Shown one piece after another: positions 7,687 to 17,236 of a stretch of DNA of 64,000 nt. Position 1 is the first letter of the stretch. Each line of letters begins with the position of its first letter. The notes under the pieces were generated by a model. That model saw only the letters and a list, made by a program, of their open reading frames with translations, did no database searches and was not told the origin of the DNA. The stretch is from JAJXZP01 sp963787185 (GTDB taxonomy: Bacteria > Spirochaetota > Spirochaetia > Treponematales > Rectinemataceae), in assembly GCA_963787185.1 (NCBI GenBank), contig CAWBCC010000015.1:186001-250000 (forward strand), written 5' to 3'. The translations under genes and the position numbers were made by a program.

Positions 7687-8418
7687 GTGAAGGACTGGTG
7701 TCTCGAGGTTTGGGGTGACTACGCATGCTTCACGAGGCCCGAGATGAAGGTCGAGCGGGTGAGCTACGATGTGATAACACCCTCCGCGGCCCGTGCGATA
7801 TTCGAGGCGATCCTGTGGAAGCCCGCGATCAAATGGAACGTAACGAAGATCGACGTGCTCGAACCGATCCGCTGGATATCCGTGAGGCGGAACGAGGTAG
7901 GGAAGGTGTTCAGCGGTCCAACCCAGGCCCAGCTCGACGGAACGAGCGGCGAAGCCATGGGCTTTTTCGTGGAGGACCATCGCCAGCAGCGGGCCGGGCT
8001 CTTTCTGCGCGATGTGCGCTACCGAATCCACGCCTACTTCGATTTCATTCCGCCGGAAAAGCGAAAGGCGAACCACTCTGCGAGCCCGGAGTTCTGGGCG
8101 GACAGCGAAGAGGAAGGCCTCAACGCCCGGGCCGACGAGAAAGAGGCGAAATACGCAGCGATGTTCGAACGGAGAGCGAATAAGGGCCAGTGCTTCCACA
8201 GACCCTACCTCGGCTGCAGGGAGTTCGCCTGCGACTTCCGGCTAAGCGAGACTGCGGACGAAGGCCGAAAACCCATCGACAAGACCGAGGCGCTCGGCTG
8301 GATGCTCTACGACATGAACTTCGACGACCCCCTCGATCCCAAGCCGGAGTTCTTCCGCGCGAGCCTCGATCACGGTGTCGTGAACACCGACCGGCGGACG
8401 GTGGAGGTGCGGGGATGA
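7687..8418 (+). CDS. cas5c: Cas5c, crRNA-processing endoribonuclease of type I-C Cascade
   Basis: 243 residues, GTG start 16 bp after cas3 with GGAAGGAGG just upstream. The N-terminus shows the Cas5 pattern (CLEVWGDYACFTRPEMKVERVSYDVITPSAARAI, of which the start and the SYDVITPSAAR stretch are typical), followed by AILWKP and a basic IRWISVRRNEVG strand. In subtype I-C, Cas5 replaces Cas6: it cuts each repeat RNA at the base of the stem and stays on the 5' handle. It would therefore also process the crRNA-like RNA at 4967-5034, whose handle is fully conserved. The stop overlaps the cas8c start (ATGA). Confidence 0.95.
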   Translation: MKDWCLEVWGDYACFTRPEMKVERVSYDVITPSAARAIFEAILWKPAIKWNVTKIDVLEPIRWISVRRNEVGKVFSGPTQAQLDGTSGEAMGFFVEDHRQQRAGLFLRDVRYRIHAYFDFIPPEKRKANHSASPEFWADSEEEGLNARADEKEAKYAAMFERRANKGQCFHRPYLGCREFACDFRLSETADEGRKPIDKTEALGWMLYDMNFDDPLDPKPEFFRASLDHGVVNTDRRTVEVRG

Positions 8419-10148
8419 TACTCCAGGCGCTCAAAGAGTACTACGACAGGAAGGCGGCCGATCCGGAGAGTGGTATTGCGCCGGAAGGGTGGGAGTGGAA
8501 GGATATTCCCTTCATCGTCGTGCTCGATTTAAAGGGGAATCTCAAACAGATAGAAGACACAAGGGAAGGCGAGGGCAAAAAAAAGCGCGGAAAATCGTTC
8601 TTGGTGCCACAAGGGGTGAAAAAGACCTCCGGCGTCGCGGCGAATCTTCTCTGGGATGTCGCCGGATATGTTTTCGGTATCGCGAATACCGAAGGACTCG
8701 ATGACGACAAAACCCGAAAAGCCACGTTACGCGCTCCAGAGCAAAAAACGGCCTTCATCGAACGAATCAAAAACGATTTGCCTGAAACGGCCCGGACAAA
8801 GGCGGTGCTCGGATTCCTATCCGCGAGCGAACGGGAAATCCTTGAACAAATGCCAGTGTGGGAGGACATCTATCAAAATAATCCTATCGTCAGTTTTCGG
8901 TTCGAAAATGAGCGAGACCTGTTCTGCCGATCAGAAGAAGTCATCGCCGCGCTGGGTGACCAAAACGGCGAGAGACAAGCAGACGGAATCTGCCTTGTAT
9001 CCGGAACAGCGGATCGGATCAGTGACCTGCACACGTCCATAAAAGGCGTTTACGGAGCACAATCCTCCGGAGCGAACATAGTCTCATTCAATCTCGATGC
9101 GTTTCGATCTTTCAGCAAAAAGCAGGGAATGAACGCACCTGTGGGCGAAACATCCATGTTCGCCTATACGACCGCCCTTAACACCCTGCTGTCGCGAGAT
9201 TCCATGCAGCGCCTCCAGGTTGGCGACGCTTCAACCGTTTTCTGGTCGGCTCGCAAAACTAACTTCGAGTCAGACTTTGCGTTCTTCTTCAAAGAACCGG
9301 AAAAAGATGATCCCGATGCCTGTACGCGGCGCATCAAAAACCTATTCGAATCCCCCAAGACGGGGGCCTACCTCGAAGACTCCGGAGACGAGAAGTTCTA
9401 CATCCTTGGCCTTTCCCCCAATGCCGCGCGCATTTCGGTCCGCTTCTGGCAGGTCGGCACCGTCGCCGAATTCGCAGATACGATTCGCCGGCACTTCGAT
9501 GACCTCCGTATCGTCAAGCCGCCGAAGGAGGCAGAATTCTACTCCCTCTGGCGACTCTTGGTGAACATCGCAACCCAGGACAAGAGCGAGAACATCCCGC
9601 CCAATGTGGCGGGAGACTTCATGCGTTCGATCCTGGAGGGGACGCCCTATCCGCAGACTCTTCTCCAATCGGCGCTCCGCCGCATCCGCAGCGACACAGA
9701 GAGCAGGGTCAAGCCGATCCGCGCGGCTCTGATAAAGGCCTACCTCAATAGATACTTGCGCGCGCATTCCAACAAAGGAGAAAAGGAGATAGAGATGGCA
9801 CTCGACACGGAACAGCCGTCAGTCGGCTATCAGCTCGGGCGGCTCTTCGCTGTTCTCGAAAAGATTCAGGAAGAAGCCAGTCCCGGCCTCAACGCCACGA
9901 TCCGGGAGCGCTACTATGGCTCGGCATGCAGCTCGCCGGTGACAGTGTTTGGGACGCTCATGCGGCTCAAGAACCATCATCTGGCGAAGATCGAGAACAA
10001 GGGACGGGTCGTGAATCTTGAACGCTTGGTTGGCGAGATCGTCGGTCACTTCGATGATTTCCCGCCCCACCTCGATCTGCACGAGCAGGGGAAATTTGCC
10101 ATCGGCTATTACCATCAAAGGCAAGATTTTTTCACAAAGAAAGACTAA
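8415..10148 (+). CDS. cas8c: Cas8c (Csd1), large subunit of type I-C Cascade
   Basis: 577 residues from ATG 8415, chosen because it overlaps the cas5c stop by four bases and starts MILQALKEYYDRKAADPES, the usual Csd1 N-terminus. Later typical segments include KSFLVPQGVKKTSGVAANLL and, in the C-terminal half, FYILGLSPNAARISVRFW. The C-terminal end has the conserved hinge YYGSACSSPVTVFGTLM followed by RLKNHHLAK. Cas8c recognises the PAM and hosts the small-subunit function, since I-C loci encode Cas11c from an internal start in this gene. I did not try to place that internal start. Confidence 0.95.
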   Translation: MILQALKEYYDRKAADPESGIAPEGWEWKDIPFIVVLDLKGNLKQIEDTREGEGKKKRGKSFLVPQGVKKTSGVAANLLWDVAGYVFGIANTEGLDDDKTRKATLRAPEQKTAFIERIKNDLPETARTKAVLGFLSASEREILEQMPVWEDIYQNNPIVSFRFENERDLFCRSEEVIAALGDQNGERQADGICLVSGTADRISDLHTSIKGVYGAQSSGANIVSFNLDAFRSFSKKQGMNAPVGETSMFAYTTALNTLLSRDSMQRLQVGDASTVFWSARKTNFESDFAFFFKEPEKDDPDACTRRIKNLFESPKTGAYLEDSGDEKFYILGLSPNAARISVRFWQVGTVAEFADTIRRHFDDLRIVKPPKEAEFYSLWRLLVNIATQDKSENIPPNVAGDFMRSILEGTPYPQTLLQSALRRIRSDTESRVKPIRAALIKAYLNRYLRAHSNKGEKEIEMALDTEQPSVGYQLGRLFAVLEKIQEEASPGLNATIRERYYGSACSSPVTVFGTLMRLKNHHLAKIENKGRVVNLERLVGEIVGHFDDFPPHLDLHEQGKFAIGYYHQRQDFFTKKD

Positions 10149-10180
10149 GAGATCAACCAAACAAGAGAAGGAGTAAGAAC

Positions 10181-11056
10181 ATGGACCTGAGCAAGCGTTA
10201 CGATTTCGTTCTTTTTTTCGATGTGAAAGACGGGAACCCCAACGGCGACCCCGACGCCGGCAACCTCCCCAGGGTCGATGCGGAAACCGGCAACGGACTC
10301 GTTACCGATGTGTGCCTGAAGCGGAAGGTCAGAAACTATGTTGGACTTGCAAAGAGTGAGCAGCCTCCTTACGAGATATACGTAAAAGAAAGAGCAATCC
10401 TGAACAATCAGCATGCCCGTGCATACAAGGCGCTTGGCATAGACCTGAGCGCCGATGAAGGTAAGCGAAAAGGTGGGGACAAAGTCGAAGATGCCAGAAA
10501 ATGGATGTGCCAAAACTTCTACGATGTAAGAACTTTTGGTGCAGTTATGTCGACCGGCATAAACTGTGGTCAAGTGAGGGGGCCCATTCAATTGACCTTC
10601 GCTCGCTCTATTGAGCAAGTCGTCTCTTCCGAGCATAGCATTACGCGCATGGCGGTTGCGACCGAGGCGGAAGCCGAAAAGCAGGGTGGCGACAACCGCA
10701 CCATGGGTCGCAAGTTTACAATTCCCTACGGGCTATATCGCACGCACGGTTTTGTTTCGGCGCCGCTCGCTAAGCAGACGGGATTCTCGCAGGAGGATCT
10801 CGATCTATTCTGGGAGGCCCTGCAGAATATGTTCGAGAATGATCGTTCTGCGGCGCGAGGACTCATGGCCTCAAGACGGCTTATCATATTCGAACACTCG
10901 TCGCTCATGGGAAACAAACCAGCCTATGAACTCTTCGACAGGGTGAAAGCGGAGCGAAATTCAGACCAGCAGAAACCAGCACGGGACTTTTCGGATTATC
11001 GGGTCACCTTGGATGACCAGGAGATCAAGCAATTCAAGACCGTCGTCCCTGTATAA
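10181..11056 (+). CDS. cas7c: Cas7c (Csd2), backbone subunit of type I-C Cascade
   Basis: 291 residues, with AGAAGGAG before the ATG. The N-terminus has the Cas7 signature RYDFVLFFDVKDGNPNGDP and then DAGNLPRVD; VRTFGAVMSTG and GPIQLTFARSI follow, both typical of Csd2. Several copies coat the crRNA guide. In a normal I-C locus cas4-cas1-cas2 follow at once. Here the adaptation genes resume only at 35354, after about 24 kb of other genes. AT-richer bases 11057-11147 separate it from the sigma factor gene, with no obvious terminator. Confidence 0.96.
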   Translation: MDLSKRYDFVLFFDVKDGNPNGDPDAGNLPRVDAETGNGLVTDVCLKRKVRNYVGLAKSEQPPYEIYVKERAILNNQHARAYKALGIDLSADEGKRKGGDKVEDARKWMCQNFYDVRTFGAVMSTGINCGQVRGPIQLTFARSIEQVVSSEHSITRMAVATEAEAEKQGGDNRTMGRKFTIPYGLYRTHGFVSAPLAKQTGFSQEDLDLFWEALQNMFENDRSAARGLMASRRLIIFEHSSLMGNKPAYELFDRVKAERNSDQQKPARDFSDYRVTLDDQEIKQFKTVVPV

Positions 11057-11147
11057 TGAAGAGTCATTTGCTAGAGTGACTTACGCAGTTGGAAGAAAGA
11101 GATAGGCAGGGTAGTGGTTAATCAACCGAGGAGATTGACAAAGGTCC

Positions 11148-11981
11148 ATGCGCAGCCTGGATGATATTCTCGCTAATCCGAAACTTCGCAAGAAACATGG
11201 GTTCGATCATACTTCGACGAATATCCTCCTCAGGATACCCCGTGATGACCGAACCTCAGATCTTGTTGATCTCCTCGTTCGTAGGAATACGCGACTGGTG
11301 TACTCTGTCGCCAAACAGATCTGGAAGAAATTTAGCAACAGAGTCGGAAATGTGATTGACTACGAGGATGTCGTAGCCGCCGGTATGCAGGGTTTGGTGG
11401 TCGGTATCAACCGGTTTGATGCGCGTTATGGGAACGAGTTCTCGACGTACGCTATTCACTGGATCAGGCAGACTGCCTTGAGAGAAATCGAGAATAACAT
11501 GGGGATCGCCCGAATCCCAGTACATTTCCAGGAGCGACTCCGTAGAGAGTTAGCAACTTTGAAACCAAAAAGGGATTCCCTAGCCGATTTGGTCGACCAC
11601 CAGTTGCTCCATCCTGTCTCTCTCGATGCTCCAGTAGGGGAAGACCTCGATCTGATCCATTTCATTCCCTCATATTGCTCCTTCAACCAGCCGCGACTGG
11701 AAGCTTCAGAGTTGCCTGAGGCGCAGGTACTGAAAGAAGATCTTCGGAGAAGGATCGAGGAATCGCTTGCCTTGATGAAGACCCAAAGGAGTCAGGATAT
11801 TCTCCGCATGCGATTCGGACTTAATGACAATGACGAGTCGTATACCCTCGAGGAAGTAGGGGAGCGATACAATTTGACCAGAGAAAGGGTTCGCCAGATC
11901 GCTCAGAAATACTTCGAAAAGGTCAAAAAACTTCGAATCTTCGATGAGGATGAACTTGCCGTCTTCAGGAGAGTCTCATGA
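11148..11981 (+). CDS. Sigma70-family RNA polymerase sigma factor inside the cas locus
   Basis: 277 residues. Region 2 is well preserved: RRNTRLVYSVAKQIWKKF, YEDVVAAGMQGLVVGINRFD and FSTYAIHWIRQTALREIE, then the region 3 start ARIPVHFQERL. Region 4 near residues 200-262 has ILRMRFGLNDNDESYTLEEV, then LTRERVRQIAQKYFEKV. Region 1.1 and most of 1.2 are absent, so it is an alternative factor of group 3-like size and not the housekeeping one. The stop overlaps the start of a RecQ-like helicase gene (ATGA at 11978-11981), so the two are coupled. A sigma factor paired with a helicase next to cas7 is unusual. Target promoters cannot be read from the sequence. Confidence 0.88.
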   Translation: MRSLDDILANPKLRKKHGFDHTSTNILLRIPRDDRTSDLVDLLVRRNTRLVYSVAKQIWKKFSNRVGNVIDYEDVVAAGMQGLVVGINRFDARYGNEFSTYAIHWIRQTALREIENNMGIARIPVHFQERLRRELATLKPKRDSLADLVDHQLLHPVSLDAPVGEDLDLIHFIPSYCSFNQPRLEASELPEAQVLKEDLRRRIEESLALMKTQRSQDILRMRFGLNDNDESYTLEEVGERYNLTRERVRQIAQKYFEKVKKLRIFDEDELAVFRRVS

Positions 11982-14900
11982 TTGAATTAGGGGCAATCGC
12001 CGAATACCTTGCCAACTTCCTTCCTCTGGCCGTACACGAGGGGCCTCCAAAGCTCTCTGTATTGGCAGGTTTCCCCGTTGATGAGCTTGAAATTGCGGGT
12101 ACCTTCCTATTCTCCAAGAGATGCAAGACGTTGGCCGAGTATTTGGACGGGACGGAACGTCGTCGGATGGTGAGTGAGGCAATCACACGAGGCAATGGCA
12201 ACGTGGATTGCTGGTGCACCATCGAGGACTTTCTTTTGCTTGATGCGAACGTGATCAAGGATTTCTTCGATATCAGGTTCATCAAGCTCCCTATCTACAA
12301 GAATCTATTGCCGCTGGATGTGGACCTTGGCACACCTTCCGAGGGCGCTCATGGGGAAGAGGAAGATTGTGCGACTGAGTGCCTCACGCCCGTCTTCTTC
12401 GATGACGAGATATCACGAGGGCTTGATAGCCGAATAGGACAAGTATTCCGCAATGGCGATTCCTACTGGTTCGCTATCCCTTTCCCTATCGACTGGGAGG
12501 ATATAGCCATGCCATTCAAGGCACCTCTCGCTTCGGCTACGGAGATAGAAGAGGAGTTCACAATCACGGAGGATGAGGGTTCTTGGATACTGTTGTGCCG
12601 GGAATTCTGGCAGAGAATTCCCGACGGAGTCCATATAGGAATATTCATAAGCAATGAGTCACTCAAGGAATCGTATTCGCGTTTGATCCGCAACCTAAGC
12701 TCCCTCGCACGGAATGCTATCACGCAAGTTTATGAAGAAGCTCCTTCCTCCCGCAAGCATGGCTATGCCATCGAGACTGTGCTCAAAAGGTATTGGGGTG
12801 TGCCATCGTTCCGTGATTTCCTGGTCTATCACAACGTACGAGGTACAGGGGATATTAGTGTCGAGGAAGTAAGTCAGTCAGATGTTATCGATGACATCAT
12901 GACCCAGGTGGATAACGCGCAAGCCGGACGCTCATATCGGGATATCTTCGTAACTGCCCCGACCGGTTCAGGCAAATCCGTAATGTTCCAGATCCCATCG
13001 ATTGTCCTCCATGAGAAGGGCATGCTGACGTTGGTCATCTCGCCGCTGATCGCTCTCATGAATGACCAAGTCTATTCCCTCGTGGGGATGGGACTCGGAA
13101 TAGCGGCCACGATCAATTCGAGCGTGAGTATTTCCGAAAAAGAAGTAATAATCAGCCACGTACAGTCTGGAGATGTTAGCGTTCTCTACTTGTCGCCTGA
13201 GAGCCTCCTGAGTAGATCGGACATCAAGAGCCTCATAGGGGAGAGGACCGTTGGCTTGCTTGTCGTCGACGAGGCGCATATCGTCACAACTTGGGGAAAA
13301 GCTTTCCGTCCAGATTACTGGTACTTAGGCAATTACATCCAGCGGCTTCGGAAAGAACGTCACTTTCCCATCGCCACGTTCACGGCTACGGCCATATACC
13401 GCGGGCCGGAGGATATGTATAGCGAGACCAGGGACAGTCTCGGGATGCGCGACCCGATCACCTATTTCGGCTATATCCCACGCAAGAATATCGATGTATC
13501 GTTCGAAAAGAGCCTCGGTCACGCCAGCGCCAAGACGAACGAGTACAACGATGTCAAGTTCTCCGTTTTGGCCTCGAGGCTAGAGGAGTTTAAGCGCGAA
13601 GGCAATAAGGCTCTTGTCTACTTTCCCTTCGTTTCGCTCATCAACGATTTCGATGTATTCTTGGCCAGCCATGATACCGGCCTCTCGCCCGCAGACATGG
13701 TCCAGTATCACGGTGGGATGGGACAATTCGAGAAAAAGGAAAGCTTCCAGAAGTACAAGGCAAACCTCTGTCGTATCATGCTTGCGACCAAAGCCTTCGG
13801 TATGGGCATCGACATCCCGGATATCGATGTCGTCTATCATTTTGCTCCTACCGGCAACGTATGCGACTATGTCCAGGAGATCGGTCGCGCCGCCCGAGAC
13901 GAGCGAGTTCAAGGGCTCGCGAAGTTCGACTATCTGGAGAAGGACTTCTCATTCGTCAATCGCTTGCATGGCATTTCGACCATCCGGAAATCCCAGCTAT
14001 TGGCAGTCATGACTAAGCTATTGGATATCGGTCGAGCGAACGACTACCGTCGCAATCTCTTGGTCTCTTCCGACGACTTCCATCTTATTTTTGACGAGGG
14101 TGGACGCTATTCGGACAAGGACAGCGACAGTCTTGACAATAAACTGAAAACAGCGCTCCTTATTATCGAAAAGGACATGGTACTGAAGCTCGGCTATTCG
14201 CCAATTCTTGCCCGGCCGCGGGCCCTCTTCACTTACGCGTACTTCAAGGGCGAGGGTGAACAGGTCGTGACTGATCTCCGTTCGGTTTTCGGAAGATGGA
14301 GTGAAGACCTGGGAGAGTGCTTCAAGGTAAACCTCAAGGCATTCTGGGAGGATCGTCATCCTAACTACTCATTCGCGAGACTGAAATATGAGTTATATAG
14401 CGACCCGCAACACTTCGGTTTCTCTCGGAAGGAGAACCTTATACCCGTCATCATCATCGATATTGCCACAGGTGGGCAGAGCGATGGCATCAGCCAGGAA
14501 GGGTTGATAGATTGTATTGTGTCATTTTGCGATGGTTACGCTCAGAGCGGAAGGTATTTCAAGATCCAGTTGCTTGAAGGCCACCTCATCGGCACATTCC
14601 CTGGACTCGGTGCAGTCAGGGGGGCACTTCTTGCCGAGACAATTCTCAATTTCCTTGATGTGTGGAATCGAAGTATTTCCTTGAATGGCGGTCGCTTCCT
14701 ATCCTTTAGGGAGGATCTTGGCTACCGTATCATTGGTACTAGCTATGTTGACATCCGAGACTTTTGCCGAAGTCTCGACCTTACTGCCAACAGGCGACTG
14801 TATATGGATTCTTCGCCCATGCGGGTCTACCACCTACGAAGAATTTTCGCCGTTCTCGGACTTCTCGATGCGGCGGATTGTCTTACCTATACTGTTCAAG

Positions 14901-15211
14901 GCGGAGAGAATCCTGAAATATTCGTCCGCATTAACAGCTACTATCAGATCCAAAATATAGCACGCGATTTTTCGGGCTATGACAACCTGATTCTTAAGAA
15001 TGTCAAAGCGAGGCACGAGAACTCGGTAAAATTCCTTGACTATCTGTTCACCCATGTGGGCGAACGAACTGATCGTTTTTGGGCCTTCATTGAATGCTAC
15101 TTTCTGGGCATGCAGCCAGACCTCGAGCAGGACATCGACCAAGATCTGCCTCGGATCGAAAAGACACAAAAACCTAATGCGCGGCTCATCGCGAGACAGG
15201 ATTATATGTAG
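11978..15211 (+). CDS. Large RecQ-like DEAH-box helicase
   Basis: 1077 residues. The first 320 or so residues match nothing I recognise. The SF2 core follows: TAPTGSGKSVMFQIPS (Walker A near 326-334), LVISPLIALMNDQV, LLVVDEAHIVTTWGKAFRPDY (DEAH near 430, followed by the RecQ-type W-G-x-x-F-R-P-x-Y), TFTATA, and MLATKAFGMGIDIPDI and QEIGRAARDE (motifs V and VI). About 400 C-terminal residues have no clear RQC or HRDC domain. Translationally coupled to the sigma factor gene. RecQ-like helicases with long unknown extensions are common in anti-phage systems, so a defence role is a reasonable inference. Codon use and GC are slightly lower than in cas genes. Confidence 0.82.
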   Translation: MIELGAIAEYLANFLPLAVHEGPPKLSVLAGFPVDELEIAGTFLFSKRCKTLAEYLDGTERRRMVSEAITRGNGNVDCWCTIEDFLLLDANVIKDFFDIRFIKLPIYKNLLPLDVDLGTPSEGAHGEEEDCATECLTPVFFDDEISRGLDSRIGQVFRNGDSYWFAIPFPIDWEDIAMPFKAPLASATEIEEEFTITEDEGSWILLCREFWQRIPDGVHIGIFISNESLKESYSRLIRNLSSLARNAITQVYEEAPSSRKHGYAIETVLKRYWGVPSFRDFLVYHNVRGTGDISVEEVSQSDVIDDIMTQVDNAQAGRSYRDIFVTAPTGSGKSVMFQIPSIVLHEKGMLTLVISPLIALMNDQVYSLVGMGLGIAATINSSVSISEKEVIISHVQSGDVSVLYLSPESLLSRSDIKSLIGERTVGLLVVDEAHIVTTWGKAFRPDYWYLGNYIQRLRKERHFPIATFTATAIYRGPEDMYSETRDSLGMRDPITYFGYIPRKNIDVSFEKSLGHASAKTNEYNDVKFSVLASRLEEFKREGNKALVYFPFVSLINDFDVFLASHDTGLSPADMVQYHGGMGQFEKKESFQKYKANLCRIMLATKAFGMGIDIPDIDVVYHFAPTGNVCDYVQEIGRAARDERVQGLAKFDYLEKDFSFVNRLHGISTIRKSQLLAVMTKLLDIGRANDYRRNLLVSSDDFHLIFDEGGRYSDKDSDSLDNKLKTALLIIEKDMVLKLGYSPILARPRALFTYAYFKGEGEQVVTDLRSVFGRWSEDLGECFKVNLKAFWEDRHPNYSFARLKYELYSDPQHFGFSRKENLIPVIIIDIATGGQSDGISQEGLIDCIVSFCDGYAQSGRYFKIQLLEGHLIGTFPGLGAVRGALLAETILNFLDVWNRSISLNGGRFLSFREDLGYRIIGTSYVDIRDFCRSLDLTANRRLYMDSSPMRVYHLRRIFAVLGLLDAADCLTYTVQGGENPEIFVRINSYYQIQNIARDFSGYDNLILKNVKARHENSVKFLDYLFTHVGERTDRFWAFIECYFLGMQPDLEQDIDQDLPRIEKTQKPNARLIARQDYM

Positions 15212-15216
15212 GCACT

Positions 15217-15306
15217 ATGATCAGTTTGATTATCGTTCTGGTGTTGACCGTGGGGACCATCGGGGAACCGGCGAGTATGGTGCATAAAAGACTCCACGTG
15301 GAATGA
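15217..15306 (+). CDS. Possible 29-residue hydrophobic peptide
   Basis: A short ORF starts 6 bp after the helicase stop: MISLIIVLVLTVGTIGEPAS and nine further residues. The first 15 residues would make one membrane helix. The ribosome site is poor (TGTAGG). It may be a chance ORF; it is listed because small membrane peptides occur in defence and toxin operons. Confidence 0.2.
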   Translation: MISLIIVLVLTVGTIGEPASMVHKRLHVE

Positions 15307-15342
15307 AGCTACGCGCATTGCGATACTAGAGAGGAGTGGCAC

Positions 15343-16728
15343 ATGCTGAAGACTCTGCGGATCAAGAACTTCAAGGCCTGGAAAGACACAAAAGAGCTCA
15401 GGATGGCGCCATTGACGGTTTTATTCGGCCCCAATAGCGCCGGGAAGAGCAGCATCGGCCACCTGTTGCTGGCCCTGAAGCAGACGGTTCTTTCCGCAGA
15501 TCGTAAGCGCGCCCTCCAATTGGGTGATTCCAAGTCACAAGTAGATCTTGGGACTTTCGTGGATTGCATCTATTCGCATGACGCAAAAAGGCCTCTAGAG
15601 TTTTCATTGACATGGACTCTTCCCTACCAGCTCGAGATCGAGGATCCGCTGAAAAACGCCGCACACTATCGCGGATCCAGCCTCGATCTGGATGTTCGCA
15701 TCGAAGCTAATGGCTCTGGGCAGCCTGCCGTCAAAGCGATTACGTACAGGTTGCGTGATGATGCCGGTCATTCACTCGATATCAGCTACGGGAAGAGCGA
15801 TGATGGCGTATTTTCCCTCGAATCGGATATCTATAAGTTCGTACGGACCCAGGGGCGAATATGGCCCCTCGACGAACCGGAGAAGTTCTATAGGATTTCC
15901 GACCAGACTCGTGCCCGATTCCAGAATGCGGGTTTCCTCTCCGATTTCGCCTTCGAGGTAGAAGCGCTCTTCGGGAGCATCCATCATCTCGGGCCCCTGC
16001 GCGAGGAGCCGAAGCGGATTTATCCCTGGTCCGGTGAAAATTTCGAGGATGTGGGACCGAAGGGTGAGAATGCGATCGGCGCGATGCTCACCGCTCAGGC
16101 GCAAGGCCGCAGGCTTAACCGGAAAGTCAAAGCCGGAACGAGCGACTTCATTCCCTTCATCGCCCAATGGCTCAAGGAGATCGGCGTCATCCATTCCTTC
16201 GAGCTCAAAGCGGTCGCCGCGGGCAGGAAGGAATACGAGGTTCTCATCAAGACTCATTCCAAGGCCAGCGAGGTTCGCATCACCGACGTCGGGTTCGGGC
16301 TCTCCCAAGTCCTTCCGGCTATAGTAGAAGTCTTTTTCGCTCCACAGAACTCGATAATCCTTTTGGAGCAGCCGGAGATACACCTCCATCCCTCCGTCCA
16401 GACGGGGCTCGCCGACGTCTTTATCTCCGCAATTCAGTCGCGCGAGAAAGGCAAAGCACGGAATGTTCAACTCATCGTCGAAAGTCATTCCGAGCACTTT
16501 CTGAACCGCCTCCAGCGCAGAATCGCGGAGGGAATTTTAGGTCCCGATGAGGTGGCCATCTATTTCTGCTCGAATGAAAAGGGCGAGCCTTCGCTCGAAG
16601 AGTTGGCGATCGACGAGTTCGGCGATATCTCCAATTGGCCCGAGAACTTTTTCGGCAACGAAATGGAGGATTTGACCGCCCGGACCGTCGCGGCCATGCG
16701 GCGAAAACAGGGGCAGACAGATGCCTGA
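15343..16728 (+). CDS. DUF3696 AAA ATPase, first gene of the ATPase/PIN/RNA ligase operon
   Basis: 461 residues, with GAGAGGAG before the ATG. ABC/SMC-like ATPase of the AAA_15/OLD-related group: LRIKNFKAWKDTKEL at the start, Walker A FGPNSAGKSS near 28-37, Walker B-like LLEQPEIHLHP near 338-348, and VESHSEHFLNRLQRRIAEG near 377-395. The C-terminal DUF3696 segment has SLEELAIDEFGDISNWPENF then FGNEMEDL. Such ATPases act as sensors or regulators of a partner effector in many defence systems. The stop lies inside the start of the PIN gene (overlap 16721-16728). It lacks a TOPRIM domain, so it is not an OLD nuclease. Confidence 0.85.
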   Translation: MLKTLRIKNFKAWKDTKELRMAPLTVLFGPNSAGKSSIGHLLLALKQTVLSADRKRALQLGDSKSQVDLGTFVDCIYSHDAKRPLEFSLTWTLPYQLEIEDPLKNAAHYRGSSLDLDVRIEANGSGQPAVKAITYRLRDDAGHSLDISYGKSDDGVFSLESDIYKFVRTQGRIWPLDEPEKFYRISDQTRARFQNAGFLSDFAFEVEALFGSIHHLGPLREEPKRIYPWSGENFEDVGPKGENAIGAMLTAQAQGRRLNRKVKAGTSDFIPFIAQWLKEIGVIHSFELKAVAAGRKEYEVLIKTHSKASEVRITDVGFGLSQVLPAIVEVFFAPQNSIILLEQPEIHLHPSVQTGLADVFISAIQSREKGKARNVQLIVESHSEHFLNRLQRRIAEGILGPDEVAIYFCSNEKGEPSLEELAIDEFGDISNWPENFFGNEMEDLTARTVAAMRRKQGQTDA

Positions 16729-17236
16729 CTCTACATTCGTCGTCGATACCAATGTGCTCCTGGTCGCGGGCGGGCGACATCCGGACGTTTCGCCCGCCTG
16801 CGTGAGTTCCTGCGCGACCAAGCTCGAAGGGATCATGGACACAGGGAGAGTCGCGATCGACGAAGGATTCGAAATACTTGGCGAGTACCTCAATAAGAAC
16901 GACCCGAAACGCCCGAAGGGGCCGGGAGATGCTTTCGTAAAATGGGTGTTGCGGAACAGGACCAATAGCTCGCGCTGCGATCTGGTTCGGCTGAATCGCG
17001 GGGAGGATGGGGAATACCTTGCCTTTCCGCGCCACCCTCAATTGGCAGACTTTGATCCTTCAGATAAGAAATTCGTGGCGGTCTCCGCCGCGCATGTCGA
17101 TCATCCTCCCCTGCTCGAAGCCGCCGATTCCAAATGGCTGCATTGGGCCCCGGCTCTCTGCGAAAACGGAATCACGGTCGATTTCCTTTGCCCCGATGAT
17201 ATGCAGCGTTTCCACAAAAAGAAGCTCGGCACATGA
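16721..17236 (+). CDS. PIN-domain ribonuclease-like protein
   Basis: 171 residues. The N-terminus VVDTNVLLVAGG is the PIN start, with catalytic Asp at residue 9. Further acidic residues occur where PIN folds need them: Glu48 or Glu51 in AIDEGFEILGEYL, Asp112 and Asp115 in FDPSDKKFVAVSA, and Asp136 in AADSKW. PIN domains are metal-dependent RNases; many VapC-like toxins cut tRNA or rRNA. It overlaps both neighbours (8 bp upstream, 4 bp downstream), so ATPase, PIN and RNA ligase are made together. This suggests RNA is cut on a signal and then repaired or ligated. Substrate unknown; no VapB-like antitoxin is present. Confidence 0.78.
   Translation: MPDSTFVVDTNVLLVAGGRHPDVSPACVSSCATKLEGIMDTGRVAIDEGFEILGEYLNKNDPKRPKGPGDAFVKWVLRNRTNSSRCDLVRLNRGEDGEYLAFPRHPQLADFDPSDKKFVAVSAAHVDHPPLLEAADSKWLHWAPALCENGITVDFLCPDDMQRFHKKKLGT

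Noticed and set aside
11148..11981. The sigma factor as a CRISPR-linked sigma of the kind reported with dead Cas12f.
   Set aside because: There is no Cas12-like gene here, and the protein has sigma70 regions 2-4 and not an ECF form. It is coupled to a helicase instead.
15343..17236. Assignment of the ATPase and PIN genes to PARIS or to an OLD nuclease system.
   Set aside because: PARIS uses a DUF4435/TOPRIM partner and OLD carries a C-terminal TOPRIM; neither is present.
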